Shown: positions 29,779 to 37,272, counted from the stretch's first letter. The stretch is DNA of 37,382 bases from Proteobacteria bacterium UBA6156 (GCA_002422365.1 DIUO01000007.1:1-37382); one strand, 5' to 3'. Made by a program: numbers and translations. The notes: generated by a model not told the origin, from the sequence alone.

Positions 29779-30657
29779 ATGCCCGACCGCCATTATTTGC
29801 TGCTGGTGAACACCCAGGCCCGGACGGGCAAGGGGGCTGCCGCTGCGATGGAAGCCTATGTGCAGGCCAAGGGCGCGCGGGTGACCACCGTGCACCTGAA
29901 GCGCGGGGTGGATGCCAGCGCCGAAGTGGACGCCCACTGCCGGGGGATGAAGGGGGTGATTGTGGCGGGGGGAGACGGCACCCTGAACCGTGCGGCGCGG
30001 GGGTTGCTGGCCTGTGGCCTGCCGCTGGGGGTGGTGCCCTTAGGCACGGCTAACGATTTTGCCCGCACGCTGGGCCTGCCGACGGCGACCGAAGCGGCGC
30101 TGGATGTGATTTTGGCGGGTGAGATGCGTGAAATTGACCTGGGCGAGGTGAACGGCCACCTGTATTTTAACGTGGCCAGCGTGGGCTTTAGTGCGCTGAT
30201 AGCGCGTGAGCTGACCCATGAGGCCAAGCAGCGCTGGGGGGTGGTGGGCTATGGTTTTACGGCGCTGAAGACGCTGCTGCGGGCGCGGCCCTTTGGTGCC
30301 ACGCTGGTGTGCGACCAGGAGGTGCGGCAGGTGCGCACGCTGCAAGTGGCGGTGGGCAACGGGGTGTATTACGGCGGCGGCATGAAAGTGGCCGACGACG
30401 CCGCCCCCGACGACGGCCGCCTGGATGCCTATAGCCTGGAGCTGAGCCATGTGAGCGAGTTAGTAGCGCTGTGGCCGATGCTGAAGAGTGGCACCCACGC
30501 CGCCTGGCCGACAGTGGAGGTGGTGAGCGGCAACCAAGTGGAGCTTTATACCCGCCGCCCGATGCCAGTGAACGCCGACGGCGAGCTGGTAACCCAGACC
30601 CCGGCGGTGTTTAAGGTGCGGCCAAAGGCGTTGCGGGTGTTTGTGGCGGGTGCATGA
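29779..30657 (+). CDS. Diacylglycerol kinase-type lipid kinase
   Basis: This 292-residue protein belongs to the DAGK catalytic domain family (YegS/BmrU/DgkB relatives) that phosphorylates membrane lipids with ATP. The nucleotide motif is V-A-G-G-D-G-T-L-N-R-A near residue 62, followed by L-G-V-V-P-L-G-T-A-N-D-F-A-R-T-L-G. The C-terminal beta domain has F-N-V-A-S-V-G-F and V-A-V-G-N-G-V-Y-Y-G-G-G-M-K-V-A-D-D-A, then D-G-R-L-D. The ending V-N-A-D-G-E is also typical. GAGGAG lies 7 nt upstream of the ATG. It may recycle diacylglycerol from envelope synthesis, but the exact lipid is unknown. Confidence 0.93.
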   Translation: MPDRHYLLLVNTQARTGKGAAAAMEAYVQAKGARVTTVHLKRGVDASAEVDAHCRGMKGVIVAGGDGTLNRAARGLLACGLPLGVVPLGTANDFARTLGLPTATEAALDVILAGEMREIDLGEVNGHLYFNVASVGFSALIARELTHEAKQRWGVVGYGFTALKTLLRARPFGATLVCDQEVRQVRTLQVAVGNGVYYGGGMKVADDAAPDDGRLDAYSLELSHVSELVALWPMLKSGTHAAWPTVEVVSGNQVELYTRRPMPVNADGELVTQTPAVFKVRPKALRVFVAGA

Positions 30658-30686
30658 TTTAACCCCGCCACAGGGGCGGGGTTAAA
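30658..30686. terminator. Bidirectional terminator between convergent genes
   Basis: TTTAACCCCGCC (30658-30669) pairs with GGCGGGGTTAAA (30675-30686) around a 5-nt loop. It starts on the base after the lipid kinase stop. The asparaginase gene ends 29 nt further on the other strand. Confidence 0.8.
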
Positions 30687-30714
30687 TGCTCGATGAGGCG
30701 GAGGGCGCTGAGTT

Positions 30715-31743
30715 TTAGCCCAGTTCGTTCATCTGGGGTTTGTCTATGAACGCTTGGACAGCAAAAGGGTTGCGGTGCATCTGCAGGGCCATGCGGAACT
30801 TTACATCGGCCATAGCCGGGGTGAGGTTGCGCAGGCTGACAGCCCCAGCCTTATGCGCCATGGCGCCGGGTGCGTAGGCCGTGAGGTCGGCATCTTCTCC
30901 CGCAAACTCGGTTTGGATGGCCGAGATGACGGGATGAGGCAGTCGACCCACGATACGGATGGCATCGTACCATGAGGGTTCGCCATCCTTCCAAGCTACG
31001 GACGGAATGTTGCCGCTGCCGCGCCCCAAAAGAATTGCCCCTTCGATGAGGCCATTTTGGGCCGCATGGATGAACGCATCGGCAGGTTGGTCGGCTTTAG
31101 CCGCATAGGTGCTGATACGCTGCACCAGATGGATGGCTGGCGGGAGCGGTGCGCCCCGCAGTGGCGTATGCTGGTAGCGTGCCGTTGGCGTCGGTCGGAC
31201 TTCGGTACCGATATATGCTGCCGGGCGAAGGCCTGGTGTGGTAAACGCCTTGAGGTGTTTGCTGCTCACCTTGACCACCCTTGCTCCGCACAGCACCCTT
31301 TGCTGGCACAGGGTATAGACCCCTGCAATATGCTGCGAAACGGCATACTGGATAAAGCGAAGAGCGTTACCGAGTTGAGCCGGGACGTCGCTGCGAGGAT
31401 GGTCGGGCGTGCGCTGCGAGCCCACTACCAAAACCGTTTTTTGCAGCAGGCGCTGCCAGGTCATGGTGAGGTAAGCGCACGTTTCAGCCAACGTGTCGGT
31501 GCCGTGCAAAATGATAAAGGCATCGAAGTCGTCGTACATCGCTGCGATGGTATCGGCCAGCTTTGCGCGCATCGGGTATGTGATGTTGGTGGAGTCGTCG
31601 CATCCCGCCATTTTATGGAAAGCGAGGCTCATGTTTGGTGGGAGAGTGACTCGGCTAAAGATTTCTTCGCCTGTGTAGGTGTTCGTTCGGGGGTGGCCGC
31701 CCATCAGGATGGTGCCCCCGCATTCGAGAATACAAATTCTCAT
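30715..31743 (-). CDS. L-asparaginase
   Basis: This 342-residue enzyme of the bacterial asparaginase family hydrolyses asparagine to aspartate and ammonia. The first catalytic Thr is in C-G-G-T-I near the N-terminus, and the second is in I-L-H-G-T-D-T-L-A-E-T. Other family marks are V-G-S-Q-R-T-P, V-V-K-V-S-S-K-H-L-K-A-F, and G-R-G-S-G-N-I-P. No signal peptide is present, so it resembles the cytoplasmic type I enzyme. Composition differs from its neighbours: on the + strand C equals or exceeds G in parts of the gene (for example 31261-31320), while G dominates elsewhere in the window. It stands alone between convergent and tRNA genes. Confidence 0.92.
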   Translation of the reverse strand: MRICILECGGTILMGGHPRTNTYTGEEIFSRVTLPPNMSLAFHKMAGCDDSTNITYPMRAKLADTIAAMYDDFDAFIILHGTDTLAETCAYLTMTWQRLLQKTVLVVGSQRTPDHPRSDVPAQLGNALRFIQYAVSQHIAGVYTLCQQRVLCGARVVKVSSKHLKAFTTPGLRPAAYIGTEVRPTPTARYQHTPLRGAPLPPAIHLVQRISTYAAKADQPADAFIHAAQNGLIEGAILLGRGSGNIPSVAWKDGEPSWYDAIRIVGRLPHPVISAIQTEFAGEDADLTAYAPGAMAHKAGAVSLRNLTPAMADVKFRMALQMHRNPFAVQAFIDKPQMNELG

Positions 31744-31870
31744 TGGATTCCCCTTGAGAAGACGAAACGGAAGCCGCGCGGGCTTACGTCCGCGCGTTGC
31801 GATGAGCTTGTTTATCTGGTTATGAGTAGATGGTCAATATTTAGTATACACCCATCGTCGCGTGAACCCC

Positions 31871-31899
31871 TTGACGGCGGCGGCGGCATTTGCCATAAG
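31871..31899 (+). promoter_or_regulatory. Sigma-70 type promoter of tRNA-Val
   Basis: TTGACG (31871-31876) and CATAAG (31894-31899) are separated by 17 nt, and the tRNA begins 10 nt later. They match consensus in five and four of six positions. Confidence 0.65.
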
Positions 31900-31908
31900 C
31901 GCTGCATT

Positions 31909-31983
31909 GGATGATTAGCTCAGTGGTAGAGCACTACATTGACATTGTAGGGGTCACAAGTTCGAACCTTGTATCGTCCACCA
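31909..31983 (+). tRNA. tRNA-Val (anticodon GAC)
   Basis: A full cloverleaf is visible. The acceptor arms are GGATGAT and ATCGTCC, the D arm contains GCTC-AGTGGTA-GAGC, and the anticodon stem CTACA/TGTAG has loop TTGACAT, giving anticodon GAC. The T arm ACAAG/CTTGT has loop TTCGAAC. CCA is encoded. A promoter lies just upstream and a terminator 10 nt downstream, so it is a single-gene transcript. Confidence 0.97.
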
Positions 31984-31993
31984 GGAATTGATG

Positions 31994-32018
31994 AAAAACC
32001 GCCGGAAGGCGGTTTTTT
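31994..32018 (+). terminator. Intrinsic terminator after tRNA-Val
   Basis: AAAAACCGCC pairs with GGCGGTTTTT around GGAA, with six T residues. It can also serve the HAD phosphatase gene on the other strand, whose stop is 13 nt away. Confidence 0.88.
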
Positions 32019-32030
32019 GGTGGAATGTGG

Positions 32031-32759
32031 TTAGATTTTGAGGGTTTGGAGGAGGGGGAGGAAGTCGTCCCAGTGGGGGAAGGTGTGGTGGGCGCCGGCT
32101 TGGGTGAGGGATTGGGCGATGTCGTCGGGGTCTCCGTGGCCCAGGCCGGTGTAGCCGAGGCAGGTGTAGCCTGCGGCGACGGCGGCGGTGACGCCTACGG
32201 GGGTGTCTTCTACTGCCACGCAGCGGGTGGGGTCGGCTTTATAGTATTGGGCGGCATGGAGGTAGACGTCGGGTGCCGGTTTGGCTTTGCCGGAGCCGTC
32301 GGCGCCGGAAGCGGAGAACTGGTGGCCTTCGAACAGGTGCGGCAGGTTGAGGCCTGCGCTGTGCTGGCCGGTGATTTTTTCCAGCGTAAAGGCAATACGC
32401 TGCGGTGTGCTGTTGGAGCAAATGCACACCTGCTGGCCCGCCGCCACCAGATTGCGCAGGGCCTGGAGCATGCCGGGGGCGGGGTCGACGCCGTTTTCGA
32501 ACATAATCGGCACCATTTCGGCGCGGAGGCGGAGGAATTCTTTGAGGTCGACTTCGATGCCGAATTGCTCGCGGATGGCGTCGATTAACGACTGGCCGGT
32601 GCGGCCGTGGAGGTGCTGGTACCAGTATTCGAGTGTGACCGGCACGCCGAAGTGGTCGCGCATGGCGGCGACGGCGGAGGGCAGGGAGAGGGCTTCGGTG
32701 TTGGCGAGGGTGCCGTCGAGGTCGAAGGCGATGAGGGGGATGGCGGGAAGGGATGTCAT
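32031..32759 (-). CDS. HAD-superfamily phosphatase (beta-phosphoglucomutase/Gph-like)
   Basis: This 242-residue haloacid dehalogenase-type hydrolase has the nucleophile motif F-D-L-D-G-T-L-A-N-T-E at residues about 11-21, an alpha-helical cap, motif II C-S-N-S-T, motif III Lys in K-P-A-P-D-V-Y, and motif IV V-E-D-T-P-V-G-V. This is the subfamily IA pattern shared by phosphoglycolate phosphatase, beta-phosphoglucomutase and sugar-phosphate phosphatases. The substrate cannot be told from sequence alone. I take the ATG that gives M-T-S-L-P-A. A start 23 codons upstream would add a basic, unlikely extension. It is convergent with tRNA-Val. Confidence 0.88.
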   Translation of the reverse strand: MTSLPAIPLIAFDLDGTLANTEALSLPSAVAAMRDHFGVPVTLEYWYQHLHGRTGQSLIDAIREQFGIEVDLKEFLRLRAEMVPIMFENGVDPAPGMLQALRNLVAAGQQVCICSNSTPQRIAFTLEKITGQHSAGLNLPHLFEGHQFSASGADGSGKAKPAPDVYLHAAQYYKADPTRCVAVEDTPVGVTAAVAAGYTCLGYTGLGHGDPDDIAQSLTQAGAHHTFPHWDDFLPLLQTLKI

Positions 32760-32944
32760 GGGGCGGAGATTAGCAAAGGTGGGGGTGGATGTCAGGTTTT
32801 TATGTGTGGGGGCTTTGCGATGCACCAAATGAGGTACATCAGGTTGTTAGCGAGATGTAAGCTGAATATGCCGGAAAATAAGGGCTTTGCGTGCACCGCA
32901 GCATGGTGCCGGGGTGCATAAGAAGGCAGGAGGAGGACCTAACT

Positions 32945-33562
32945 ATGACCTACCATGACCACCCGGTGCCCAAGCGCACCCTTATGAAAAGCCTGAGGAC
33001 GGCCCTGCCGCTGCTGGCGGCCGGGTTGGCAGCAGGTTTAACCCTGGCCGCCTGTACGGTGCTGCCCAACAGCAGCACGCGCAGCCTGAGCAAATGGGAA
33101 ACCTATGATGATGCACACAAGGCGTTTGATACGATTATTGAAGGCAAGACCACGCGCAAAGACGTGCAGTTTTTAGGCTTTACGCCGGACGGCAGCACCA
33201 ATGTGAAGATACTCAACTATGTGGATGTGGCGAACCTGTTCGGCTCGGCCTTTAAGCCGCAAGACCTGCCCCATGGCGTGAAAACCTGCGTGGCCAGCCA
33301 AGGCGACTGCGTGGGCTATGTGGTGAAAGTGACCAACGTGAACAGCAAGCGTAATGGGAATGTGGCGGCGGATCTGTTCGGCTTTAGGAAGCGCACGCAT
33401 GTGACCGGATGGGAGTTTATGGCGACGGTCGTGCTGGTGGACGATGTGGTGGTGTACAAGCTGTGGAACGGTACGCCCGCGATTGAAAGCTATGAGAAGC
33501 AGAACACGCCGTTGGGGCCGTTCCAGAACCTGGGCGGGGCCATACCCAAGCCGGGGTTCTAA
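32945..33562 (+). CDS. Predicted lipoprotein, function unknown
   Basis: This 205-residue predicted lipoprotein has an unusually long polar N-terminus before the hydrophobic stretch, with lipobox L-A-A-C and Cys37. If translation began at the in-frame ATG at 32984 the signal peptide would have normal length. However, the AGGAGG site lies about 8 nt before the ATG at 32945. After the Cys there is a short Ser-rich linker, then I-I-E-G-K-T-T-R-K-D-V-Q-F-L-G-F, which recalls the start of BamE/SmpA-like domains. The rest (C-V-A-S-Q-G-D-C, W-E-F-M-A-T-V-V-L-V-D-D-V-V-V-Y) is not assigned. A terminator follows the stop by about 40 nt. Confidence 0.75.
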   Translation: MTYHDHPVPKRTLMKSLRTALPLLAAGLAAGLTLAACTVLPNSSTRSLSKWETYDDAHKAFDTIIEGKTTRKDVQFLGFTPDGSTNVKILNYVDVANLFGSAFKPQDLPHGVKTCVASQGDCVGYVVKVTNVNSKRNGNVAADLFGFRKRTHVTGWEFMATVVLVDDVVVYKLWNGTPAIESYEKQNTPLGPFQNLGGAIPKPGF

Positions 33563-33574
33563 CACTCCTGCTGC

Positions 33575-33590
33575 TGGCACCCCTGCTGCA
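33575..33590 (+). promoter_or_regulatory. Sigma-54-like promoter motif upstream of amt
   Basis: TGGCACCCCTGCTGCA has GG and GC exactly 10 nt apart and matches the -24/-12 consensus TGGCAC...TTGCA with one mismatch in the -12 box. Sigma-54 control of an ammonium transporter would make biological sense. However, a terminator-like hairpin begins where transcription would start, which argues against it. Confidence 0.3.
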
Positions 33591-33599
33591 CACGTGAGG

Positions 33600-33633
33600 A
33601 CAGAGGAGGGCATGGTCCCTCCTTTGTGTTTTT
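33600..33633 (+). terminator. Intrinsic terminator after the lipoprotein gene
   Basis: ACAGAGGAGGG (33600-33610) pairs with CCCTCCTTTGT (33617-33627, one G-U pair) around CATGGT, followed by GTTTTT. Confidence 0.75.
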
Positions 33634-33685
33634 GCGCAACAGAGCGCTCCGGAGAAAGGAGCAGGCCAAGCGAAACCGCTTGCGC
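33634..33685 (+). ncRNA. Possible three-way-junction RNA in the amt leader
   Basis: GCGC (33634) can pair with GCGC (33682), enclosing two hairpins: GCTCC/GGAGC (33646, 33658) and AAGCG/CGCTT (33668, 33677). It lies 80 nt upstream of amt. I know of no riboswitch consensus that it fits, and short GC stems arise easily in this genome, so this is tentative. Confidence 0.25.
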
Positions 33686-33765
33686 CGTGCGATGTATGAT
33701 GTTTCTTAAGTAACGTAAGAACAAGGCAAACTTGTTTGCATATCAACAAAAAAGGTAATCGAATC

Positions 33766-35088
33766 ATGCTTCGCAACTCGAACATGACCGGGCGTTTGTT
33801 CGCTGCAATGCGCGCGCTCGGGATGATGCTTGCCCTGGGACTCCCCGCAGTTGGGATGGCACAGGAGCAGGCGACGCCTGTCCTTAATAGCGGGGACACG
33901 GCCTGGATGTTAACTGCCTGCGCACTGGTGCTGTTTATGACCATTCCGGGCCTTGCGCTGTTTTACGGCGGGCTTGTCCGCAAGAAGAACATCGTTTCTA
34001 CCCTGATGCAGTGCTTTGTGATTTGCTGCCTGGTGACGGTGCTGTGGATGGTGGCCGGTTACGGCATCGCCTTTGGCGGCGGCGACAACCCGTACTTTGG
34101 GATGAGCAAGTTCTTCCTGCAGGGCGTGACCATGGACAGCATGATCGGGAGTATTCCTGAGACGGTGTTCATCATGTTCCAGATGACGTTTGCGATTATT
34201 ACGCCTGCGCTGATTATCGGCTCGTTTGTGGAGCGGATCAAGTTCGGCGGTATGCTGGCCTTTATGGGCCTGTGGCTGCTGCTGGTGTATGCCCCGATTG
34301 CCCACATGGTGTGGGGCGGCGGCTTGCAAGCGCAAATGGGCGTGCTGGACTTTGCCGGTGGGAGTGTGGTGCACATCAATGCCGGTGTGGCCGGTTTGAT
34401 TGCCTGCCTGATGCTGGGCAAGCGCAAAGAGTTCTCGCTTAAGGCCAATTTGTTCCAGCCCAGCAACATCACCTACACGATGGTGGGTGCGAGCATGCTG
34501 TGGGTTGGCTGGTTCGGGTTTAATGCGGGCTCGGCCTTGGCTGCCAACGGCCTGGCCGGGATTGCCATGCTGAACACCCAGATTGCCGCCGCTGCCGCTG
34601 CACTGACCTGGATGGCCAGTGAGTGGATTATGCGCGGCAAGCCTTCGCTGGTGGGGATCTCGTGCGGGGCCGTAGCCGGCTTGGTTGCGGTGACACCCGC
34701 TGCCGGGTTTGTGGACATGGGCGGTGCGCTGGTGATTGGGCTGCTGGCCGGTACGCTGTGCCTGATTGGTGGCACGTACCTGAAGCATACGCTGGGCTAT
34801 GATGACTCGCTCGATGTGGTGGGTGTGCATGGTATTGGCGGTATTTTAGGTGCACTGATGACCGGTGTGTTTGCGGTGGAAGCCGTAGGCGGCAAAACCG
34901 GCCTGCTGGAAGGCAACAGCGCCCAGCTGATGACCCAGTTCATCGGTGTGGCCATCACCATCGGGTACTCGGCGCTGGTGACCACGGCGATATTGATTGC
35001 CGTGAACATGACCATCGGCCTGCGTGTGACCCCACGTGATGAAGATACGGGCCTTGACCTTTCCACCCACGGTGAAAAGATCGACTAA
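33766..35088 (+). CDS. amt: Ammonium transporter (Amt/MEP/Rh family)
   Basis: This trimeric inner-membrane channel conducts ammonium. The 440-residue product has a cleavable N-terminal signal (L-A-L-G-L-P-A-V-G-M-A-Q-E), as in many Amt proteins, and then eleven spans. The opening block is D-T-A-W-M-L-T-A-C-A-L-V-L-F-M-T-I-P-G-L-A-L-F-Y. The twin pore histidines occur in D-F-A-G-G-S-V-V-H-I-N-A-G and D-V-V-G-V-H-G-I-G-G. I prefer the ATG at 33766 with AAGG upstream over a TTG ten codons earlier. No glnK lies next to it, which is unusual since amt is commonly paired with a PII gene. Instead a chemoreceptor-like gene follows. Confidence 0.96.
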   Translation: MLRNSNMTGRLFAAMRALGMMLALGLPAVGMAQEQATPVLNSGDTAWMLTACALVLFMTIPGLALFYGGLVRKKNIVSTLMQCFVICCLVTVLWMVAGYGIAFGGGDNPYFGMSKFFLQGVTMDSMIGSIPETVFIMFQMTFAIITPALIIGSFVERIKFGGMLAFMGLWLLLVYAPIAHMVWGGGLQAQMGVLDFAGGSVVHINAGVAGLIACLMLGKRKEFSLKANLFQPSNITYTMVGASMLWVGWFGFNAGSALAANGLAGIAMLNTQIAAAAAALTWMASEWIMRGKPSLVGISCGAVAGLVAVTPAAGFVDMGGALVIGLLAGTLCLIGGTYLKHTLGYDDSLDVVGVHGIGGILGALMTGVFAVEAVGGKTGLLEGNSAQLMTQFIGVAITIGYSALVTTAILIAVNMTIGLRVTPRDEDTGLDLSTHGEKID

Positions 35089-35109
35089 CACGCCTGTAAC
35101 GACCGGGAG

Positions 35110-35137
35110 CGCATGCAGGGCTGATGCCCTGCGTGCG
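35110..35137 (+). terminator. Hairpin between amt and the receptor gene
   Basis: CGCATGCAGGGC pairs with GCCCTGCGTGCG (one G-U pair) around TGAT, 12 bp. No T-run follows, so it may attenuate rather than fully stop transcription into the receptor gene. Confidence 0.5.
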
Positions 35138-35165
35138 TGTACCCACCTTATGAGGACTTTGTACG

Positions 35166-36338
35166 ATGTCTAATTTTTTAAATACCCCGAACACCCCGCC
35201 TGCGGCCAGCCGCAACCAACAGGCCGAGGTGGATGCTGCGATTGCGCAACTGCCTTCCTCGCCGAGGTCTATGCGCTTGCTGATGGAGCGCGTGACGCTG
35301 GATGTGACCGAATATTCGCGCAGCAACAAGACGATTGTGGGACAGACGAAGCTGTTGTCGCTCAATGCCAGCATTGAAGCTGCCCGTGCGGGCAACGCCG
35401 GACGCGGCTTTAGCGTAGTGGCCAAAGAAGTGCAGAGCCTGGCCGACAACACCGCCAAAGAAGCCGGGCGGTTTAGCGATGTGGTGCTGCAGCGTATCAG
35501 CCTGAGCACCCGCATGGCCGAGCACCTGGTGGCCCAGATGGAAGGCCTGCGCCTGCAAGACATTTGCCAGACCCTGGTGCAGCTGATTGTGAGGAACCTG
35601 TATGAGCGCACCGCCGATGTGCGCTGGTGGGCGACGGATACGTCTCTGTGGGAGGCGCTGAACGACCCGACCCCGGAGCGCGTGGCCTTTGCCAACCAGC
35701 GGCTGGGGCAGATTAACCAGTTTTATTCGGTGTATATTGACCTGGTAATGACCGACCTTGAGGGGAAGGTGGTGGCGACCTCGAACCCCACCTACCGCGA
35801 GCGGCAAGTGGGCACGAGCGTGGCTGACCAGGGGTGGTTTGGCAAAGCGCGCGCCACCCACAGCGGTGCCGACTATGTGGTGGGCGAGGTGGAAGTGGAT
35901 GCCGCCCACGCCGACCGCCAGGTGCTGGTGTATGCCACCGGCGTGCGCCAGCGCGGGATGAGCGACGGCGCGCTGCTGGGCACGCTGGGCGTGTATTTTG
36001 ACTGGCACGACCAAGGCACGGTGATTGTGAAGGACGAGCCACCGTTTACGCCCGAGGAAGCCGCCCGCAGCGAAGTGATGCTGCTGGACAGCCACTTTAA
36101 GGTGATGGCGGTGCATTGCGGCGCAGGCATACGCGCCAGCCGGCGGCTGGGCGATGTGTTCCCGCTTAAAAACGGTGGTGCGGCCAAGGGCAGCTATTAC
36201 CATGACGACATGCTGATAGCCTATGCCCAGACCATTGGTTACCAGGAGTATGACGGCCTGGGCTGGTGGGCAGTGATTGTGCAGCACATTGAAAACGAAG
36301 ACCCGATACGCAAGGCGATGAAACTGGGGGCGAAGTAG
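35166..36338 (+). CDS. Soluble chemoreceptor-like protein: N-terminal MCP tip, C-terminal Cache-like domain
   Basis: This 390-residue protein has no membrane span. Residues about 35-110 form the signalling hairpin tip of methyl-accepting chemotaxis proteins (L-L-S-L-N-A-S-I-E-A-A-R-A-G-N-A-G-R-G-F-S, then V-V-A-K-E-V-Q-S-L-A). The hairpin arms are short, so adaptation sites are probably absent. A linker M-E-G-L-R-L-Q-D-I-C-Q-T-L follows. The C-terminal 200 residues look like a Cache sensor (Y-S-V-Y-I-D-L-V-M-T-D-L-E-G-K-V-V-A-T-S, G-T-S-V-A-D-Q-G-W-F, L-L-G-T-L-G-V-Y-F-D-W). The usual order is sensor first and the site periplasmic. Here it is inverted and apparently cytoplasmic. It lies 77 nt after amt, so it may report on ammonium uptake or nitrogen state. 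GAGGA precedes the ATG by 10 nt. Confidence 0.85.
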   Translation: MSNFLNTPNTPPAASRNQQAEVDAAIAQLPSSPRSMRLLMERVTLDVTEYSRSNKTIVGQTKLLSLNASIEAARAGNAGRGFSVVAKEVQSLADNTAKEAGRFSDVVLQRISLSTRMAEHLVAQMEGLRLQDICQTLVQLIVRNLYERTADVRWWATDTSLWEALNDPTPERVAFANQRLGQINQFYSVYIDLVMTDLEGKVVATSNPTYRERQVGTSVADQGWFGKARATHSGADYVVGEVEVDAAHADRQVLVYATGVRQRGMSDGALLGTLGVYFDWHDQGTVIVKDEPPFTPEEAARSEVMLLDSHFKVMAVHCGAGIRASRRLGDVFPLKNGGAAKGSYYHDDMLIAYAQTIGYQEYDGLGWWAVIVQHIENEDPIRKAMKLGAK

Positions 36339-36389
36339 GCCCATGAGGCCCACCAAAACCCCCACCGCCGCCCACGGAAGACCGTAACC

Positions 36390-36575
36390 ATGACACACCT
36401 TGATAATGCGCTGACCGTAATGGAGCGCCAAACCGACGCGCTGGACAACGTGCATTTGTACATGCTCCAGTTGAACAAATTGACCCAAGCCCTGGCCGAG
36501 CAAATGCAGAGCCTGGCGCTGAAAGTGGAGCAGCTGCAAGCGCGGCTGGAGCAGGCTGAGCCTAAGGTTAGCTAG
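36390..36575 (+). CDS. Short coiled-coil protein
   Basis: This 61-residue protein is almost entirely a predicted helix with heptad-like Leu spacing (V-H-L-Y-M-L-Q-L-N-K-L-T-Q-A-L, L-A-L-K-V-E-Q-L-Q-A-R-L-E). It lacks Cys, signal peptide and span. GGAAG lies 8 nt before the ATG. It follows the receptor-like gene by 51 nt in the same direction and may be its partner, as both rely on coiled coils. That is inference only. A G9 tract begins at the stop codon. Confidence 0.6.
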   Translation: MTHLDNALTVMERQTDALDNVHLYMLQLNKLTQALAEQMQSLALKVEQLQARLEQAEPKVS

Positions 36576-36678
36576 GGGGGGGGTGAGGGGTGGCCTGAAG
36601 GAATGTAGTGGGAAACGGGAGCCGTAGCGTAGGAGCCCCCCGTACCCGCCCCGTGAAGTGGAATAAAGCCTGAAAACT
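36576..36678. other. Gap between the coiled-coil gene and tRNA-Gly
   Basis: It holds a G-rich start, then an imperfect hairpin (GGG-aa-ACGGG with CCCGT-a-CCC, about 36611-36652) that may end the + strand transcript. No coding frame is convincing. Confidence 0.4.
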
Positions 36679-36752
36679 TGGAGCGGGATACGGGAATCGG
36701 ACCCGTGCCTGAAGCTTGGGAAGCTTCCGTTCTACCATTGAACTAATCCCGC
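36679..36752 (-). tRNA. tRNA-Gly (anticodon CCC)
   Basis: On the - strand the acceptor GCGGGAT pairs with ATCCCGC, the D arm contains GTTC-AATGGTA-GAAC, and the anticodon stem GAAGC/GCTTC has loop TTCCCAA, giving anticodon CCC. The T arm is CGGGT/ATTCCCG-like with TCCGATT. Discriminator T and CCA are encoded. It is antisense to its neighbours and has its own promoter. Confidence 0.96.
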
Positions 36753-36963
36753 AGAACGCCTTTGTTTAGCGCAGCCGCTGCCCGAGGGCAAGGGGGCATG
36801 GCCCAGACTTTTTGCACGCCACGGGAACCGGAGCGGCTCCACCGCATTACCCCTGCGACGGCCCTGTTGGGGGACGGGGCCGCTCTTTCATCGGATGACC
36901 GCAGGCGCAAGCCGGGTGTGCCGAGGAAAGGCGACAACCACTTGTAAGAAAAGGATAAGGATT
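36753..36963. other. Gap between divergent tRNA-Gly and the GlsB-like gene
   Basis: Besides the tRNA promoter it has an inverted repeat of GGCCCTGTTGGG with the nearby GGGGCCG type, but no clear + strand promoter. Short open frames here overlap the tRNA and have no ribosome binding site, so I do not call a gene. Confidence 0.4.
36763..36791 (-). promoter_or_regulatory. Probable promoter of tRNA-Gly
   Basis: On the - strand TTGCCC (36791-36786) and TAAACA (36768-36763) are 17 nt apart, and the tRNA begins 10 nt downstream. The -35 keeps TTG and the -10 keeps three of six consensus bases. Confidence 0.5.
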
Positions 36964-37227
36964 ATGGTAGGAGTAGGACTTTTAGGAGCCATTGTGGTCG
37001 GGATTCTGGCCGGATTTATTGCCGAACAACTGATGGGTGGCGAGCATGGCTTGCTGACCAACCTGGTTGTTGGTTTGATTGGAGCGCTGATTGGCCCGGT
37101 GATTTTGGGCGCGTTGGGGCTGATGCCCGCACAGGGTGGCTTTTTGGCCAGCCTGGCGATTAGTACTGTGGGTGCGATCATCTTCTTGTTCGTGCTGCGG
37201 TTGTTTACCCGCCGGCCTGCGCTTTAG
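36964..37227 (+). CDS. GlsB/YeaQ/YmgE-family small membrane protein
   Basis: This 87-residue protein has three spans and belongs to the transglycosylase-associated (GlsB/YeaQ/YmgE) family of stress-related membrane proteins, whose biochemical role is not settled. The first span includes G-A-I-V-V-G-I-L-A-G-F-I-A-E-Q-L-M, where family members have a similar A-G-x-x-A pattern. The middle has N-L-V-V-G-L-I-G-A-L-I-G, the most typical segment, and the end has A-I-S-T-V-G-A-I-I-F-L-F-V-L-R-L. AAGGATAAGGA lies just upstream of the ATG. An in-frame start at 36895 would add a basic, unlikely extension. A terminator follows. Confidence 0.9.
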   Translation: MVGVGLLGAIVVGILAGFIAEQLMGGEHGLLTNLVVGLIGALIGPVILGALGLMPAQGGFLASLAISTVGAIIFLFVLRLFTRRPAL

Positions 37228-37246
37228 GTTGAGGCTGATGGATAGG

Positions 37247-37272
37247 CAGGGGCCTGAATGGCCCCTGTTTTT
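37247..37272 (+). terminator. Intrinsic terminator after the GlsB-like gene
   Basis: CAGGGGCC pairs with GGCCCCTG around TGAAT, followed by five T residues. Confidence 0.88.

Noticed and set aside
33725..33740. Second sigma-54-like motif just before amt
   Set aside because: GGCA and TTGCA are present, but the GG to GC spacing is 11, one more than required.
36743..36937. Small - strand frame upstream of tRNA-Gly
   Set aside because: It overlaps the tRNA and its promoter and has no ribosome binding site.
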